Source: Flagellimonas meishanensis
GTDB taxonomy: Bacteria > Bacteroidota > Bacteroidia > Flavobacteriales > Flavobacteriaceae
Length of the DNA stretch: 64,000 nucleotides
NCBI RefSeq assembly: GCF_019880545.1
Contig: NZ_JAINVW010000003.1
Span: forward strand, 186,001 to 250,000
Direction of reading: 5' to 3'
Shown: positions 45,792 through 55,185 of the stretch, one piece after another
Position numbering within the stretch: position 1 is the stretch's first letter
How the letters are laid out: each line of letters opens with the position of its first letter
Made by a program: the position numbers and the translations under genes
The notes under the pieces: generated by a model
Told to the model about the DNA's origin: nothing
Seen by the model: the letters and a program-made list of their open reading frames with translations, nothing else
Database searches by the model: none

Positions 45792-48152
45792 ATGATAAAA
45801 AAAATACTCTACTCCTTTGTTTTTCTTGGGACTTCTTTTGCTTTTGCACAGAACCTATATGATGATTCCAATGCCGCTTCCCCAGCAAATGAAGCCGATG
45901 CAACGACCGGTTGGGCAGGAACCGCCAATATTTTCTCAGATAATACGGATGTACAGTCAGGGAACTTTTCCTTGAGGGCTGTATCAAATGGCAACAATGG
46001 AACCTATGTTGCCTACACTTTTGATGCAGTTGTGGGCCAGGATTACAACATTACCATTTGGGCAAGGAGAGGTGCACAGTTCAACAATCCAGCATTTGCC
46101 AATTGGCAGGGAATGGCTGGATTTAGTACTACGCCCATAGGAACTGGTGTATGGACTCAATATAATTGGACTGTAACAGCGAATTCTGCCACACCTCAAA
46201 TACGTGTATACGTTAGTCCATGGTCTGCACGGCTGGTTGCTGGGAACACGGTATTTATTGATAATATTACTATTGTTGCTGATGGGTCGGATACTGAGGC
46301 GCCTAGCGCGGTAACGGATTTGTCGTCATCCAATACTACATTTAATTCCACTGATTTATCTTGGAGTGCATCCACGGACAATGTAGGGGTGACCAATTAC
46401 GAAGTTTTTCAGGATGGAGTTAGCATTGGTAATACGGGAACTACAACCTTTAATGTTACAGGCCTTGCTGAACTGACCAGCTATGATTTCACGGTCTTTG
46501 CCCAAGACGCTGCCGGTAACACTTCTCCCGTTAGTAACACAGAAACTGTGCTAACCCTTCAAGCTCCCGATACCGAAGCTCCTTCTGCGATAACAGATTT
46601 GGCCTCAGCCAATACCACCACAACCACAACTGACCTTTCATGGAGTGCTTCCACGGATAATGTAGGCGTGACCAATTACGAAGTCTTTCAGGATGGGGTA
46701 AGCATTGCCAACACGGGGACGACCACAGCTTTTAATGTCACAGGTCTTGCGCCTAGCACGAGTTACGACTTTACAGTTTTTGCAGAAGATGCAGCAGGGA
46801 ATGTTTCAACTGTGAGCAACACGGAAACGGTTGTTACGGCAGGTGTACCTGATACGGAAGCTCCAAGTGCTGTTACGGACCTGTCTTCAGCAAATACCAC
46901 TTTCAACAGCACTGACCTTTCCTGGAGTTCAGCAATAGACAATGTGGGTGTGACCAACTATGAAGTGTTCCAGGATGGGGTGAGCATTGGTAACACGGGA
47001 ACCACAACCTTTAATGTTACAGACCTTGCTGAACTGACCAGTTATGATTTTACGGTTTTTGCCCAGGATGCCGCAGGTAATACTTCCTTGGTAAGCAATA
47101 CAGAGACCGTGGTAACGCTTCAGGCTCCTGATACAGAAGCACCAACATCAGTTTCGGATTTAACTTCCTCAAACACTACCGCAACAACAACAGATTTGAC
47201 GTGGAGCCCATCCACAGACAATGTAGGAGTTACAAACTACGAAGTTTTTCAGGACGGGTTTAGTATTGCCAACACTGGTACTGCCACAACACTTAATGTT
47301 ACGGGCCTGACCCCGAGTACCAGCTATGATTTCACTGTCTTTGCACAAGATGCTGCCGGAAATGTCTCCCCGGTCAGCAATACAGAAACGGTTAGCACCC
47401 AGGGCGTTCCGGACACAGAGGCTCCCAGTGCTGTGACTGACCTATCCTCCTCTTCCACAACATCCACAAGCACAAGTCTCTCCTGGAGTGCATCTACAGA
47501 CAATGTCGCTGTCACCAACTATGAGGTTTTTCAGGATGGGGTCGGCATTGGAAATACTGGAACCAACACCACATTAAATGTAACGGGACTAACTCCAAAC
47601 ACTAGTTATGACTTCACCGTTTTTGCGCAGGATGCGGCATCAAATATTTCAACAGTGAGCAATACAGAAACAGTTGTTACCTTGGCTGGTACAGGGATTG
47701 TGGATTATACTTCCGAAAATTCCAACATGACCACTGTGGACTGGACGGCAAGGGATTTGTTCGCGAATAGAAATCTGGGAATTGGAACCACGGACACGCA
47801 GGGCTATCGATTGGCAGTTGCCGGGAATATGATAGCAGAAGGTGTTAGGGTGGAACTTCAAGGTAATTGGCCGGATTATGTTTTTGAGCCCGATTTTGAT
47901 TTGAAAGCATTGGAAGAGGTGAAAAAGTTTATTGAAGAAAATGGGCATTTACCCAATATTCCTAGTGCAAAGCAAATTGAAAAGGAAGGTATTGATTTGG
48001 GCACGATGAACGCCAAGTTACTCGAGAAAATAGAAGAGCTTACACTTTATTTATTGGCTCAAGATGCCAAGATTAAGCAACTGGAGTTAAAGAATGCCAA
48101 AATTGAAGATCTTTTGAAAAGGATTGAACAATTGGAGAGGAAACAAGAATAA
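45792..48152 (+). CDS. Surface protein with N-terminal carbohydrate-binding-like domain, five FN3 repeats and a chaperone-like C terminus
   Basis: This 786-residue exported protein has a signal peptide to about residue 20, then a beta-sandwich module resembling carbohydrate-binding domains. Five fibronectin type III repeats begin at residue 167, 93 or 94 residues each (DTEAPSAVTDL...TNYEVFQDG...SYDFTVFAQDAAGN). The last 150 residues (RNLGIGTTDTQGYRLAVAG, NGHLPNIPSAK, LLEKIEELTLYLL) match the Bacteroidota tail-fibre-type C-terminal segment ending in a coiled coil. Adhesion or matrix binding is likely. It starts a plus-strand set with the tyrosinase. Confidence 0.92.
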   Translation: MIKKILYSFVFLGTSFAFAQNLYDDSNAASPANEADATTGWAGTANIFSDNTDVQSGNFSLRAVSNGNNGTYVAYTFDAVVGQDYNITIWARRGAQFNNPAFANWQGMAGFSTTPIGTGVWTQYNWTVTANSATPQIRVYVSPWSARLVAGNTVFIDNITIVADGSDTEAPSAVTDLSSSNTTFNSTDLSWSASTDNVGVTNYEVFQDGVSIGNTGTTTFNVTGLAELTSYDFTVFAQDAAGNTSPVSNTETVLTLQAPDTEAPSAITDLASANTTTTTTDLSWSASTDNVGVTNYEVFQDGVSIANTGTTTAFNVTGLAPSTSYDFTVFAEDAAGNVSTVSNTETVVTAGVPDTEAPSAVTDLSSANTTFNSTDLSWSSAIDNVGVTNYEVFQDGVSIGNTGTTTFNVTDLAELTSYDFTVFAQDAAGNTSLVSNTETVVTLQAPDTEAPTSVSDLTSSNTTATTTDLTWSPSTDNVGVTNYEVFQDGFSIANTGTATTLNVTGLTPSTSYDFTVFAQDAAGNVSPVSNTETVSTQGVPDTEAPSAVTDLSSSSTTSTSTSLSWSASTDNVAVTNYEVFQDGVGIGNTGTNTTLNVTGLTPNTSYDFTVFAQDAASNISTVSNTETVVTLAGTGIVDYTSENSNMTTVDWTARDLFANRNLGIGTTDTQGYRLAVAGNMIAEGVRVELQGNWPDYVFEPDFDLKALEEVKKFIEENGHLPNIPSAKQIEKEGIDLGTMNAKLLEKIEELTLYLLAQDAKIKQLELKNAKIEDLLKRIEQLERKQE
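46290..47690 (+). repeat. Five tandem FN3-coding repeats
   Basis: Units start at 46290, 46569, 46851, 47130 and 47412; the steps are 279, 282, 279 and 282 bp. Units 1 and 3 resemble each other more than their neighbours (AELTSYDF versus APSTSYDF in units 2 and 4), pointing to duplication of a two-unit block. Confidence 0.9.
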
Positions 48153-48215
48153 TTGAGAAGATTGTCAAGAACTATACACATGCCCACTAAATCTTATTTA
48201 TTTCAGGTAAAGCAA

Positions 48216-49577
48216 ATGAAAGGGATCTTTTTTTTACTTGGTCTTTTAATTCTGCAATCCGGTTTTGGACAGAGTATCCGAAAAGGCTTTGATGAGATGA
48301 CCGATTACGAAATCTCAGAATTGGTAGATGCCTTTTACGAGTTAAGAAATGGCCCAGACCTATTTAATGATTTGGCGACCTTTCACGGAAATTTCTTCAA
48401 TTTTGACAATACTGCAGATCCAACGCGCCCGGACCTTCATTTTAATCTTCCCGATGAGTCGGAAAGGGAAATATTCCTGGCCTGGCACAGAAGACAAATG
48501 TTTGAAATGGAGCAAGCGGTGCAGGAAATCAATCCAGAAATTAGCTTGGGCTATTGGAACTCCATTATCTATCAATCACCGACCGATGCTATTTGGGATG
48601 AAAGCTTTTTAGGTAGTTTTAATGCTAATTGGTCATTAAATAGAAATCTTGCGAGTAACGGACCAATGCCAACTGCTACCGATCTTGACAACCTCATAAC
48701 CGAAACCAATTTTTTTACTTTTTCAAATAGATTAGAACGGCAGGCAATTCACAGGGGAGCCCACGTTTGGACCGGAGGAGCTATGCCTACACCACTTTCG
48801 CCAAGAGACCCGGTATTTTATTTCCACCATTCTCACGTAGATAAAGTTTGGCAGGACTGGGAAGAAATTCACCAAAGTTCTTCTTATATAACGACTTCCA
48901 TGTTACGGTATGATGGAACCTATGTATTTAATGGGGAGACAATTCCATTGGTTGACCCCAATGATATAACTGATTCAAGGGTCTATGGAGTGTTTTATGC
49001 CGAGAATGGTTTGGCACAGTTGGACAACTATATTGTAAGTAACACCTACAACCCTGAAGAGATTTTTTACTATCAATTTAATATCGAGGCTGGAAACAAC
49101 TTCATAGTTCCAGCGGGCACTGTGGCACGTTTTGAATCGGTTAACGAAATTAATTTGACACCAGGATTTGAGGCAGCCCCTGGTTCATCGTTTGAGGCGA
49201 GTATAGATGTGGTAAATGGAGGATTAAACAAGTCCTTAAGCCCAAGTAGATTGTTTAAACCCTATCCTTTCTCTGAAAAGCTTTTTGAACCCATTGTTTG
49301 GGAAGAAGGAGGTGATTTGCTGGAGGATAAGCCTGTTATAATCACTGCCCATCCCAATCCATTTACTGAAAAGATTACCATCAAACTTAGCAAACGAAGG
49401 GACTGTGTTATAGAGGTATTCAACATGATGGGCATGTTGATCAGGGAAGAAGCTTTTCAAAACACCGATACTTTGGTCATCAAAGATCTCTACGGACTAT
49501 CCTCAGGATTCTATGTCATACGTGTTACAGATGCTGAGGGAAACCTGCTTGTTGTAAAGCGCTTGATAAAAATGTAG
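48216..49577 (+). CDS. Tyrosinase-family copper enzyme with T9SS sorting domain
   Basis: I choose the ATG at 48216 (signal peptide MKGIFFLLGLLILQSGFGQ); an ATG at 48180 is possible. The 453-residue protein has a type 3 copper core. CuA histidines are H57 (TFHGNF), H75 and H91 (LAWHRRQMFEME); CuB histidines are H179 and H183 (HRGAHVWTGGA) plus H205 (DPVFYFHHSHVDKVW). A short beta segment (VPAGTVARFESVNEINL) follows, then a T9SS type A tail (HPNPFTEKITIKL, SSGFYVIRV). It would oxidise phenols outside the cell. It lies 63 bp after the FN3 gene. Confidence 0.94.
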   Translation: MKGIFFLLGLLILQSGFGQSIRKGFDEMTDYEISELVDAFYELRNGPDLFNDLATFHGNFFNFDNTADPTRPDLHFNLPDESEREIFLAWHRRQMFEMEQAVQEINPEISLGYWNSIIYQSPTDAIWDESFLGSFNANWSLNRNLASNGPMPTATDLDNLITETNFFTFSNRLERQAIHRGAHVWTGGAMPTPLSPRDPVFYFHHSHVDKVWQDWEEIHQSSSYITTSMLRYDGTYVFNGETIPLVDPNDITDSRVYGVFYAENGLAQLDNYIVSNTYNPEEIFYYQFNIEAGNNFIVPAGTVARFESVNEINLTPGFEAAPGSSFEASIDVVNGGLNKSLSPSRLFKPYPFSEKLFEPIVWEEGGDLLEDKPVIITAHPNPFTEKITIKLSKRRDCVIEVFNMMGMLIREEAFQNTDTLVIKDLYGLSSGFYVIRVTDAEGNLLVVKRLIKM

Positions 49578-49590
49578 GAAGCAGAATAAT

Positions 49591-49624
49591 AAAAGGGAGA
49601 GAGAAAATCGTCTCCCTTTTTTTT
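49591..49624 (+). terminator. Terminator of the tyrosinase gene
   Basis: AAAAGGGAGA (49591-49600) pairs with TCTCCCTTTT (49611-49620) around a 10-nt loop and runs into TTTT. The stem is symmetric with an A run on the other side, so it may also end the convergent HMA gene. Confidence 0.88.
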
Positions 49625-49626
49625 GC

Positions 49627-49989
49627 TCAATGCTTTCCATGGTCCATATGCATGGTATTTGGATCCCTGTATTTACAACATTCGGGAAGACTATCATACA
49701 CCTTCTGGGGAGCGGTAAATCCGTCAGAATCATGTCCCACAAGGGCAATTTCTTTTTTGATGGCATCAATGGAAGATTTATGCTCATCGATAATGGCATG
49801 GAATTCCTTGGTTTCGGAGTTCCAAGAGGCAAATTTGACCCCCTTAATTTTTATGGCAGCTTTTTCAATTCTGTTCTTGCACATACTGCAATTGCCCTTT
49901 ATTTCAAAATTCACTGATTTATTCTTGTCCTGGCCGTGGCCAAAAGCGACCGTTAAAATCGTCAATAAGATGAGAAACGTATTTTTCAT
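49627..49989 (-). CDS. Exported HMA-domain metal-binding protein
   Basis: This 120-residue protein has a signal peptide to about residue 19, then a heavy-metal-associated domain with GNCSMC (C34, C37), and a His-rich tail (PNTMHMDHGKH) plus a CC pair (PECCKY). It would bind copper or another soft metal in the periplasm. It lies 9 bp downstream of the TonB receptor on the same strand, a pairing common in flavobacteria. Next to the tyrosinase it could serve as a copper carrier; that is inference. Confidence 0.92.
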   Translation of the reverse strand: MKNTFLILLTILTVAFGHGQDKNKSVNFEIKGNCSMCKNRIEKAAIKIKGVKFASWNSETKEFHAIIDEHKSSIDAIKKEIALVGHDSDGFTAPQKVYDSLPECCKYRDPNTMHMDHGKH

Positions 49990-49998
49990 AGCTAAAAG

Positions 49999-52233
49999 TT
50001 AAATTTTATATCTGAATCCCGCATAGCAGGCACTACCCAAAACCGGACCAAACAGCACGGTACTGTCAAAAAAAGTTCCGAAAGGATCATTTGGCGCAAT
50101 AATAGGGGAGGACTGGGTAAAGTTATTGATATTTTCCCCACCAATATAGAACTCCAACTTGTTGGAGAAAACTTTGGTGACTTGGGCATTGATCAAAGTA
50201 TATGATGGTGCCCATCCATCCAATTGAAATTCACTTGGGTTTGACGAGGTATCTGGAAGACGCTGCCTTCCCAAGGTATTGGCAGTGAAATCAAAACGCC
50301 ATTGGCTTTCATTTTTCATTTGTGTTTCATAGCCCAAATTAATAAAGAACCGATAGGATGGTTGAAGTGGCCTGTCCAATGTGCCACTGTTGTAATCTGT
50401 GACCACATCAAAATACTTGTACGTGGCCCTCAAATAAAAATCTTGGAGTATTTCGTAGTTCAGGTCAACCTGGATGCTGTTGGAATAACTTTTCCCAGAA
50501 AGATTATAGAAAGAAATTGCCCTTGGATTTTCCCAGTCCACCACCACTTGGTCCTCAAAATCGGTTCTATAGTAGTCAATCGAGATATCCATGACCCGAT
50601 TCCACAGATACAATTTTTGGATGAAGCTAAGCCCGTAGTTCCAAGCTTTTTCAGGATTCAGGCCATAGTAGTTGCCATTGGTGCCGTTGATTACAATTTG
50701 TCTTGAGGAAGCGAACAATTGTTGGTTCTCGGCAAAAATATTTGCCCCACGTTTGCCGCGACCAAAGGAAGCCCTGAGGCTTGCCTTATCCCACAAGGAA
50801 TATCTCATATGGAATCGTGGTGTGAGAAAAGTGCCCAAATTGTTATGATTGTCCACCCGAAGCCCGGCAACAAGGCTCAACCCTTCCAAATTGTCATAAG
50901 AATATTCAAAAAAAGCACCAATTGCGTTGTCATTTCTTCTAAAAGGGATAGTGTTCACCATCTCCTTAAAACCATCATAGGTGAAACTTGCCCCTGTTTT
51001 GAACTTATTCTGGGTACTTCCAATGATACTGCTAAATATGAAATTGGAGTAAAAGGATTGGTGGTCAATGTCGTATTGGTTCAAGCCATAAAAGGAATTT
51101 TGGTCGTGGTTGCTGTAAGCAGTTTGAAATCCAAAACTTTGATAGGGCAGCTCGGGAAACACATAGCCCACTTTGGCGGAAAGGTCCAATCTTGATGTGG
51201 CGATCTCGCTTCCCCAAGCATTGGTGGTCAGCTTATCGGTTTCCAAATCAAAATCAGTTTGGCCAATTTCTTTGGTATCCGAAAGATATTGGATATTGGC
51301 GTAGCCCACCCATCCGCTCTCGGAATCCACAAATTGCCAGCGGTTCATTAGATTGACCTGTCTGGACAGGGGAGTGTCGAAAAAAGAATCATCATTGTTA
51401 TCAATATACCCATTTCTTAGATTGGCGTGAACGTACAAACCCACGCCCAACTCATCGGTAATGACATGGTTGAACCTGGAGTTGAATTCATAGCGTTCAA
51501 AATTGTTCGCGTACATGTTCAAAAAGAACCGTTTGTCCGTCAAGGGTTTCACCAATTCACTATTGATGTGTCCCGAGATACTCTCAAAGCCATTCAAAAC
51601 ACTTCCGGCACCCTTTGTGATCTGTATGCTCTCGATCCACGATCCGGGAATAAAGGAGAGTCCAAAAACTTGAGATGCTCCGCGAATTGCGGGCATATTC
51701 TCCTGGGTGAACATTAAATAAGGGCTGGTCAATCCCAACATTTGGATTTGTTTGGCGCCAAGAACGGCATCGGAAAGATTGACATCAACGGACGGATTGG
51801 TCTCAAAACTTTCGGAGAGATTGCAGCAGGCGGCCTTGAGCATTTCCCGACTGTCCACCGTGACCACATTCTGCGCCTTAAAAAGCGATTTTTGAAGCGG
51901 GGCCACCTGTTTTTCAACCACTACTTCATCCAGAACCACATTGGATATCAAAACAATGTTGCCCAAGTTAGGGCGGTTTACCGGAATGGTATCGGAACGG
52001 TAGCCCACAGAGCTGATCACAAGTTGTTTTAAACTGGGCTGATAGGAAATCTCGAACTTTCCCATGGAATCGGTGGTGGTGCCAATGGTACTGGACAGCC
52101 AATAAACATTTGCGTTAGGTAGAGGTATGGTTTTCCCCTTATCGTTGTATTCTACCACCCTTCCGTTCACCTGAAATTGCGCCTGGGCCTGCGAAAAAGC
52201 AAACATTATTAACAGAAGCAAAGATAATCTCAT
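49999..52233 (-). CDS. TonB-dependent receptor, probably for a metal
   Basis: This 744-residue protein has a signal peptide ending AQAQ, an N-terminal carboxypeptidase-like regulatory domain (FQVNGRVVEYNDKGKTIPLPNANVYW), a plug (KAACCNLSESFETNPSVDV, VFGLSFIPGSWIESIQITKGAGSVLNG) and a 22-strand barrel to the C terminus. The AACCNLSESFETN plug and an HMA gene 9 bp downstream are typical of receptors grouped with copper or other metal genes, not of SusC-type glycan receptors; there is no SusD gene. Metal uptake is the likely role. Confidence 0.93.
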   Translation of the reverse strand: MRLSLLLLIMFAFSQAQAQFQVNGRVVEYNDKGKTIPLPNANVYWLSSTIGTTTDSMGKFEISYQPSLKQLVISSVGYRSDTIPVNRPNLGNIVLISNVVLDEVVVEKQVAPLQKSLFKAQNVVTVDSREMLKAACCNLSESFETNPSVDVNLSDAVLGAKQIQMLGLTSPYLMFTQENMPAIRGASQVFGLSFIPGSWIESIQITKGAGSVLNGFESISGHINSELVKPLTDKRFFLNMYANNFERYEFNSRFNHVITDELGVGLYVHANLRNGYIDNNDDSFFDTPLSRQVNLMNRWQFVDSESGWVGYANIQYLSDTKEIGQTDFDLETDKLTTNAWGSEIATSRLDLSAKVGYVFPELPYQSFGFQTAYSNHDQNSFYGLNQYDIDHQSFYSNFIFSSIIGSTQNKFKTGASFTYDGFKEMVNTIPFRRNDNAIGAFFEYSYDNLEGLSLVAGLRVDNHNNLGTFLTPRFHMRYSLWDKASLRASFGRGKRGANIFAENQQLFASSRQIVINGTNGNYYGLNPEKAWNYGLSFIQKLYLWNRVMDISIDYYRTDFEDQVVVDWENPRAISFYNLSGKSYSNSIQVDLNYEILQDFYLRATYKYFDVVTDYNSGTLDRPLQPSYRFFINLGYETQMKNESQWRFDFTANTLGRQRLPDTSSNPSEFQLDGWAPSYTLINAQVTKVFSNKLEFYIGGENINNFTQSSPIIAPNDPFGTFFDSTVLFGPVLGSACYAGFRYKI

Positions 52234-52425
52234 TCCAAAGAGGCTTTGAAGGTGTAAAATTAAAGGTTTGCACAGTCAAGATTGAATTATTGCCCAGTAT
52301 TTAACACAGGGATGCAGTTCATAGATTTTTTTGACCTTTAACGGATTTTAAAATCTCTCGGATCCGTTTAGTGGTAATTTTACTTTGGATACGTGGGAAC
52401 ACTTCTGTTCGCATTATTTTTGTGT

Positions 52426-52791
52426 GTGATCAAGAATATCATTGTTTTTCTGTTGTTGGGTTGCACGATTTTGTTTTGGTGTTGTGGTGCTCATTTGTTT
52501 CAAAAAGAGAAATCGACCCAGATACGTGTGATCAACAGTTCAACGAATAGTTTTACCCATGTTTCCATGTTCTCCATGCCATTTAAGGATTTGCAACCAG
52601 GTGACAGTTCGGAGTTTAGGCTGCTCAGATATGATTCCTTAAGGCATGACCCGTTGATTTATTGTGTAAGTGGGGGCGTCAACTACGGGCGCTATTTAAA
52701 AATTCCCGAGGAGGGAGTTGATAAATACACTTACGTGATCGACAGTATCGGAAATGGACTGTTGCATATAAGCTCACGGGAGGGATTATAA
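52426..52791 (+). CDS. Small hypothetical envelope protein
   Basis: The frame opens at GTG 52393 and again at GTG 52426; I favour 52426 (MIKNIIVFLLLGCTILFWCCG, 121 residues) because it gives a compact hydrophobic N terminus with possible lipobox LLLGC. The rest is polar and strand-rich (IRVINSSTNSFTHVSMF, GDSSEFRLLRYDSLRHDP). I do not recognise a family. It is divergent from the TonB receptor and 57 bp upstream of CapK copy 2. Start and even coding status are uncertain. Confidence 0.6.
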   Translation: MIKNIIVFLLLGCTILFWCCGAHLFQKEKSTQIRVINSSTNSFTHVSMFSMPFKDLQPGDSSEFRLLRYDSLRHDPLIYCVSGGVNYGRYLKIPEEGVDKYTYVIDSIGNGLLHISSREGL

Positions 52792-52848
52792 GTTTTGATT
52801 TTTGATAACCATGTATAAAATGTTTCCCCACAAGTAGTTATACCCAAT

Positions 52849-54234
52849 ATGATAAGAACATTGGAAAAACTTCGCAAAGGTGCTTTTTGGACCCTCGATT
52901 GGCTTAAAGGTGCTCGAGTGTGGAAGCATTACAGGGAAATTACATATATTCAGGGCAACCCACTTTCCCAAAGAGCCACGGCAATCCGACAGGAACACCT
53001 TTCCAAAATATTGGACCATGCGGTGAGGACGGTCCCCTTTTATTCAGCACTGGCCGCAAGGAAAATGGACTTGGCAAAGTTTCCAATCGTTGACAAACAA
53101 TTGATACGAGAAAACTTTGAGGCATTCCGGAGCGATTCCTATAAAGACAAACACACCCATCAGGTGTTGACGAGCGGTTCCACCGGTAAACCTTTTAAAA
53201 TCCTTCAGGACAAAGCGAAGCGTGACCGCAACACTGCGGACACTCTTTTTTTCGCCAAGCGAGCAGGATACAATGTTGGTGCACGGCTTTACTATTTGAG
53301 ATTATGGGATAAACAGTACCAAAAAGGAAAAATCAAGTCCTTTGTGCAGAATATGGTCACTTATTCCGTTGATGAGCTTAACGATTCAAATTTGGCCAAG
53401 CTAGTAAGTGAATTGAACAAGGACAGGTCTTGCATTAACATCTTGGCTTACACCTCAGCCTTGCAGACCATCTGCGATTATTTGGAAAAAAACAATGCGG
53501 AACCTTTAAAAGGAAGGTTTTGCTCCATAATTGCCGTTGCCGAGGCACTTGGAAACGACGTACGGGAACAGATTGGCAAATACTTTGGTGTGGAAGCCAT
53601 ATCTAGATATTCCAACAGTGAAAATGGAATTTTGGCGCAACGGTTTCCCAAAACCGAATCCACGTCATTTGAGATTAATTGGGCCAGCTATCATGTTGAA
53701 CTTTTAGACCTCAATGAGGATAAACCGGTGGAGTTGGGGAAACCTGGCAGGATCGTGGTGACGGATTTGTTCAACTACTCCATGCCCATGTTGCGGTATG
53801 ACACTGGCGATGTTGGGATTATGGAAAAGGATGTAATCAGTGGCCATCTTACGTTCACCAAAATTGAGGGAAGAAAGATGGATATGTTCACCAATACCAA
53901 AGGCGAGTATATTTCATCACATATCATTCACCATATCCTTCAATTTAGGGGGATTGAACAATTTCAGTTCATACAGGAAGATTTTGATGAATATGTGATC
54001 AAATTGAAAGCATCAAAAAAGTTGGATGAGGAAGACGAAGGGGCACTTGTGAGGCAATATCAGGGATATTTTGGTCCTGAAGCCCATATCTCACTCATTT
54101 ATGTAGAGGATATTCCGTTATTACCATCCGGGAAAAGAAAGCTGGTATGGAACAATGCCATCCTTAAGCAGAAAAAATTGACAGAAAGGAAATCGGAGGA
54201 ATTATCCGGGTCTATCCCTGAACTCAACCCATGA
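52849..54234 (+). CDS. CapK-like adenylate-forming enzyme (phenylacetate-CoA ligase family), copy 2
   Basis: This 461-residue cytoplasmic enzyme is a paralogue of the gene at 44086-45438, sharing LTSGSTGKPF, FAKRAGYNVGARLYYLRLWD, SRYSNSENGILAQ, the ELLDLNEDKP region and LRYDTGDVG. The phosphate loop and adenylation motifs are intact. In capsule loci such enzymes activate an acyl or amino-acyl group. It is convergent with the sugar transferase and ends 23 bp before it. Confidence 0.92.
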   Translation: MIRTLEKLRKGAFWTLDWLKGARVWKHYREITYIQGNPLSQRATAIRQEHLSKILDHAVRTVPFYSALAARKMDLAKFPIVDKQLIRENFEAFRSDSYKDKHTHQVLTSGSTGKPFKILQDKAKRDRNTADTLFFAKRAGYNVGARLYYLRLWDKQYQKGKIKSFVQNMVTYSVDELNDSNLAKLVSELNKDRSCINILAYTSALQTICDYLEKNNAEPLKGRFCSIIAVAEALGNDVREQIGKYFGVEAISRYSNSENGILAQRFPKTESTSFEINWASYHVELLDLNEDKPVELGKPGRIVVTDLFNYSMPMLRYDTGDVGIMEKDVISGHLTFTKIEGRKMDMFTNTKGEYISSHIIHHILQFRGIEQFQFIQEDFDEYVIKLKASKKLDEEDEGALVRQYQGYFGPEAHISLIYVEDIPLLPSGKRKLVWNNAILKQKKLTERKSEELSGSIPELNP

Positions 54235-54257
54235 AAACCATATGGAGGCTTACCGTA

Positions 54258-54881
54258 TTAGTCCGAGAGCTTCCCCTTCCTGTAGGTATCGAAGTCCGGC
54301 ATTCCAGATTCCGCATCCAACGCCACATCTTTACGTGTCAAGACTTTTAGGGCTGTTTTAAAAATGATTTTAATGTCCAATGCAAAGGAAAGGTTTTGGA
54401 CGTACTCAATATCCTTTTGCAGCCTGGTGTCCCAATCCAAATTGTTTCTCCCGGAAATTTGGGCCAGTCCAGTTATTCCTGGCCTAACCGTATGCCTAAT
54501 CTGTTCCGCTTTTGTATAATAAGGAAGATATCTGACCCGCAAGGGTCTGGGCCCAACCAGGCTCATGTCACCTTTTATAATGGAAAGGAGTTGGGGAATC
54601 TCATCCAAGGAAGATTTTCTGAGGAAAGTTCCAAATTTGGTCACCCGAAGCTCATCTGGCAGTAAATTCCCTTTCTCATCTTTCTTATCCGTCATGGTCT
54701 TGAATTTTAGGATATTGAAAATCTTTTCATCCCTACCGGGACGTGGTTGCTGGAAGAAGGGCTTACCATTGTTTACGAATAGCAATAGGAACCAAATCAA
54801 TACAAAAATTGGAAAAAGGAATATGAAACCAGTGGTGCAAAGAATAAGATCTAAAAGCCTCTTGAAAAAAACCTGGTACAT
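54258..54881 (-). CDS. Priming sugar-phosphate transferase (WcaJ/PglC type)
   Basis: This 207-residue membrane-anchored polyprenyl-phosphate sugar-1-phosphate transferase has one N-terminal helix (LLDLILCTTGFIFLFPIFVL). The PglC-type catalytic block follows: FKTMTD, RKSSLDEIPQLLSIIKGDMSLVGPRPL (DE pair) and RPGITGLAQISGRN. It puts the first sugar phosphate on undecaprenyl phosphate, starting repeat-unit synthesis. The gene is alone on the minus strand, divergent from the beta-helix lipoprotein. Confidence 0.95.
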   Translation of the reverse strand: MYQVFFKRLLDLILCTTGFIFLFPIFVLIWFLLLFVNNGKPFFQQPRPGRDEKIFNILKFKTMTDKKDEKGNLLPDELRVTKFGTFLRKSSLDEIPQLLSIIKGDMSLVGPRPLRVRYLPYYTKAEQIRHTVRPGITGLAQISGRNNLDWDTRLQKDIEYVQNLSFALDIKIIFKTALKVLTRKDVALDAESGMPDFDTYRKGKLSD

Positions 54882-55185
54882 TCTGTTGGGTTATTAATTG
54901 GGTCGTGATATCTTTACGGTACTAAAGTAAAAACTAAAACTAATCTGGAGCCATTTCCGTAGGATTTATGTCAACAAATAATTGACGAGGGAATTGGGGC
55001 TTGGCTCCCAGAGGTTGTTAAAAGGTGTTAAATAATACTGTATTTCATCGATAAACTCACTTCGCCGAAAACTTTTTTGGGGATATCTGCGTAAAGTGAA
55101 TGTATTTCGTCGAATAATTGCGTTTTTGAACGAATTTACTTTTGAGTTATAGTATTTTTAAGACCCAAATGAATTTAACAACCTT
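54882..55185. other. 304-bp regulatory gap with repeated TTTCRTCGAWAA motifs
   Basis: No gene is seen. The motif occurs as ATTTCATCGATAAA (55042-55055), a degenerate TTCGCCGAAAA (55061-55071) and TATTTCGTCGAATAATT (55103-55119). A matching copy is in the FN3 upstream region (45693-45707). Confidence 0.55.

Noticed and set aside
46290-47690. Regular spacing that could suggest a CRISPR-like array
   Set aside because: The period is about 280 bp, the whole stretch is one open frame and encodes FN3 domains.
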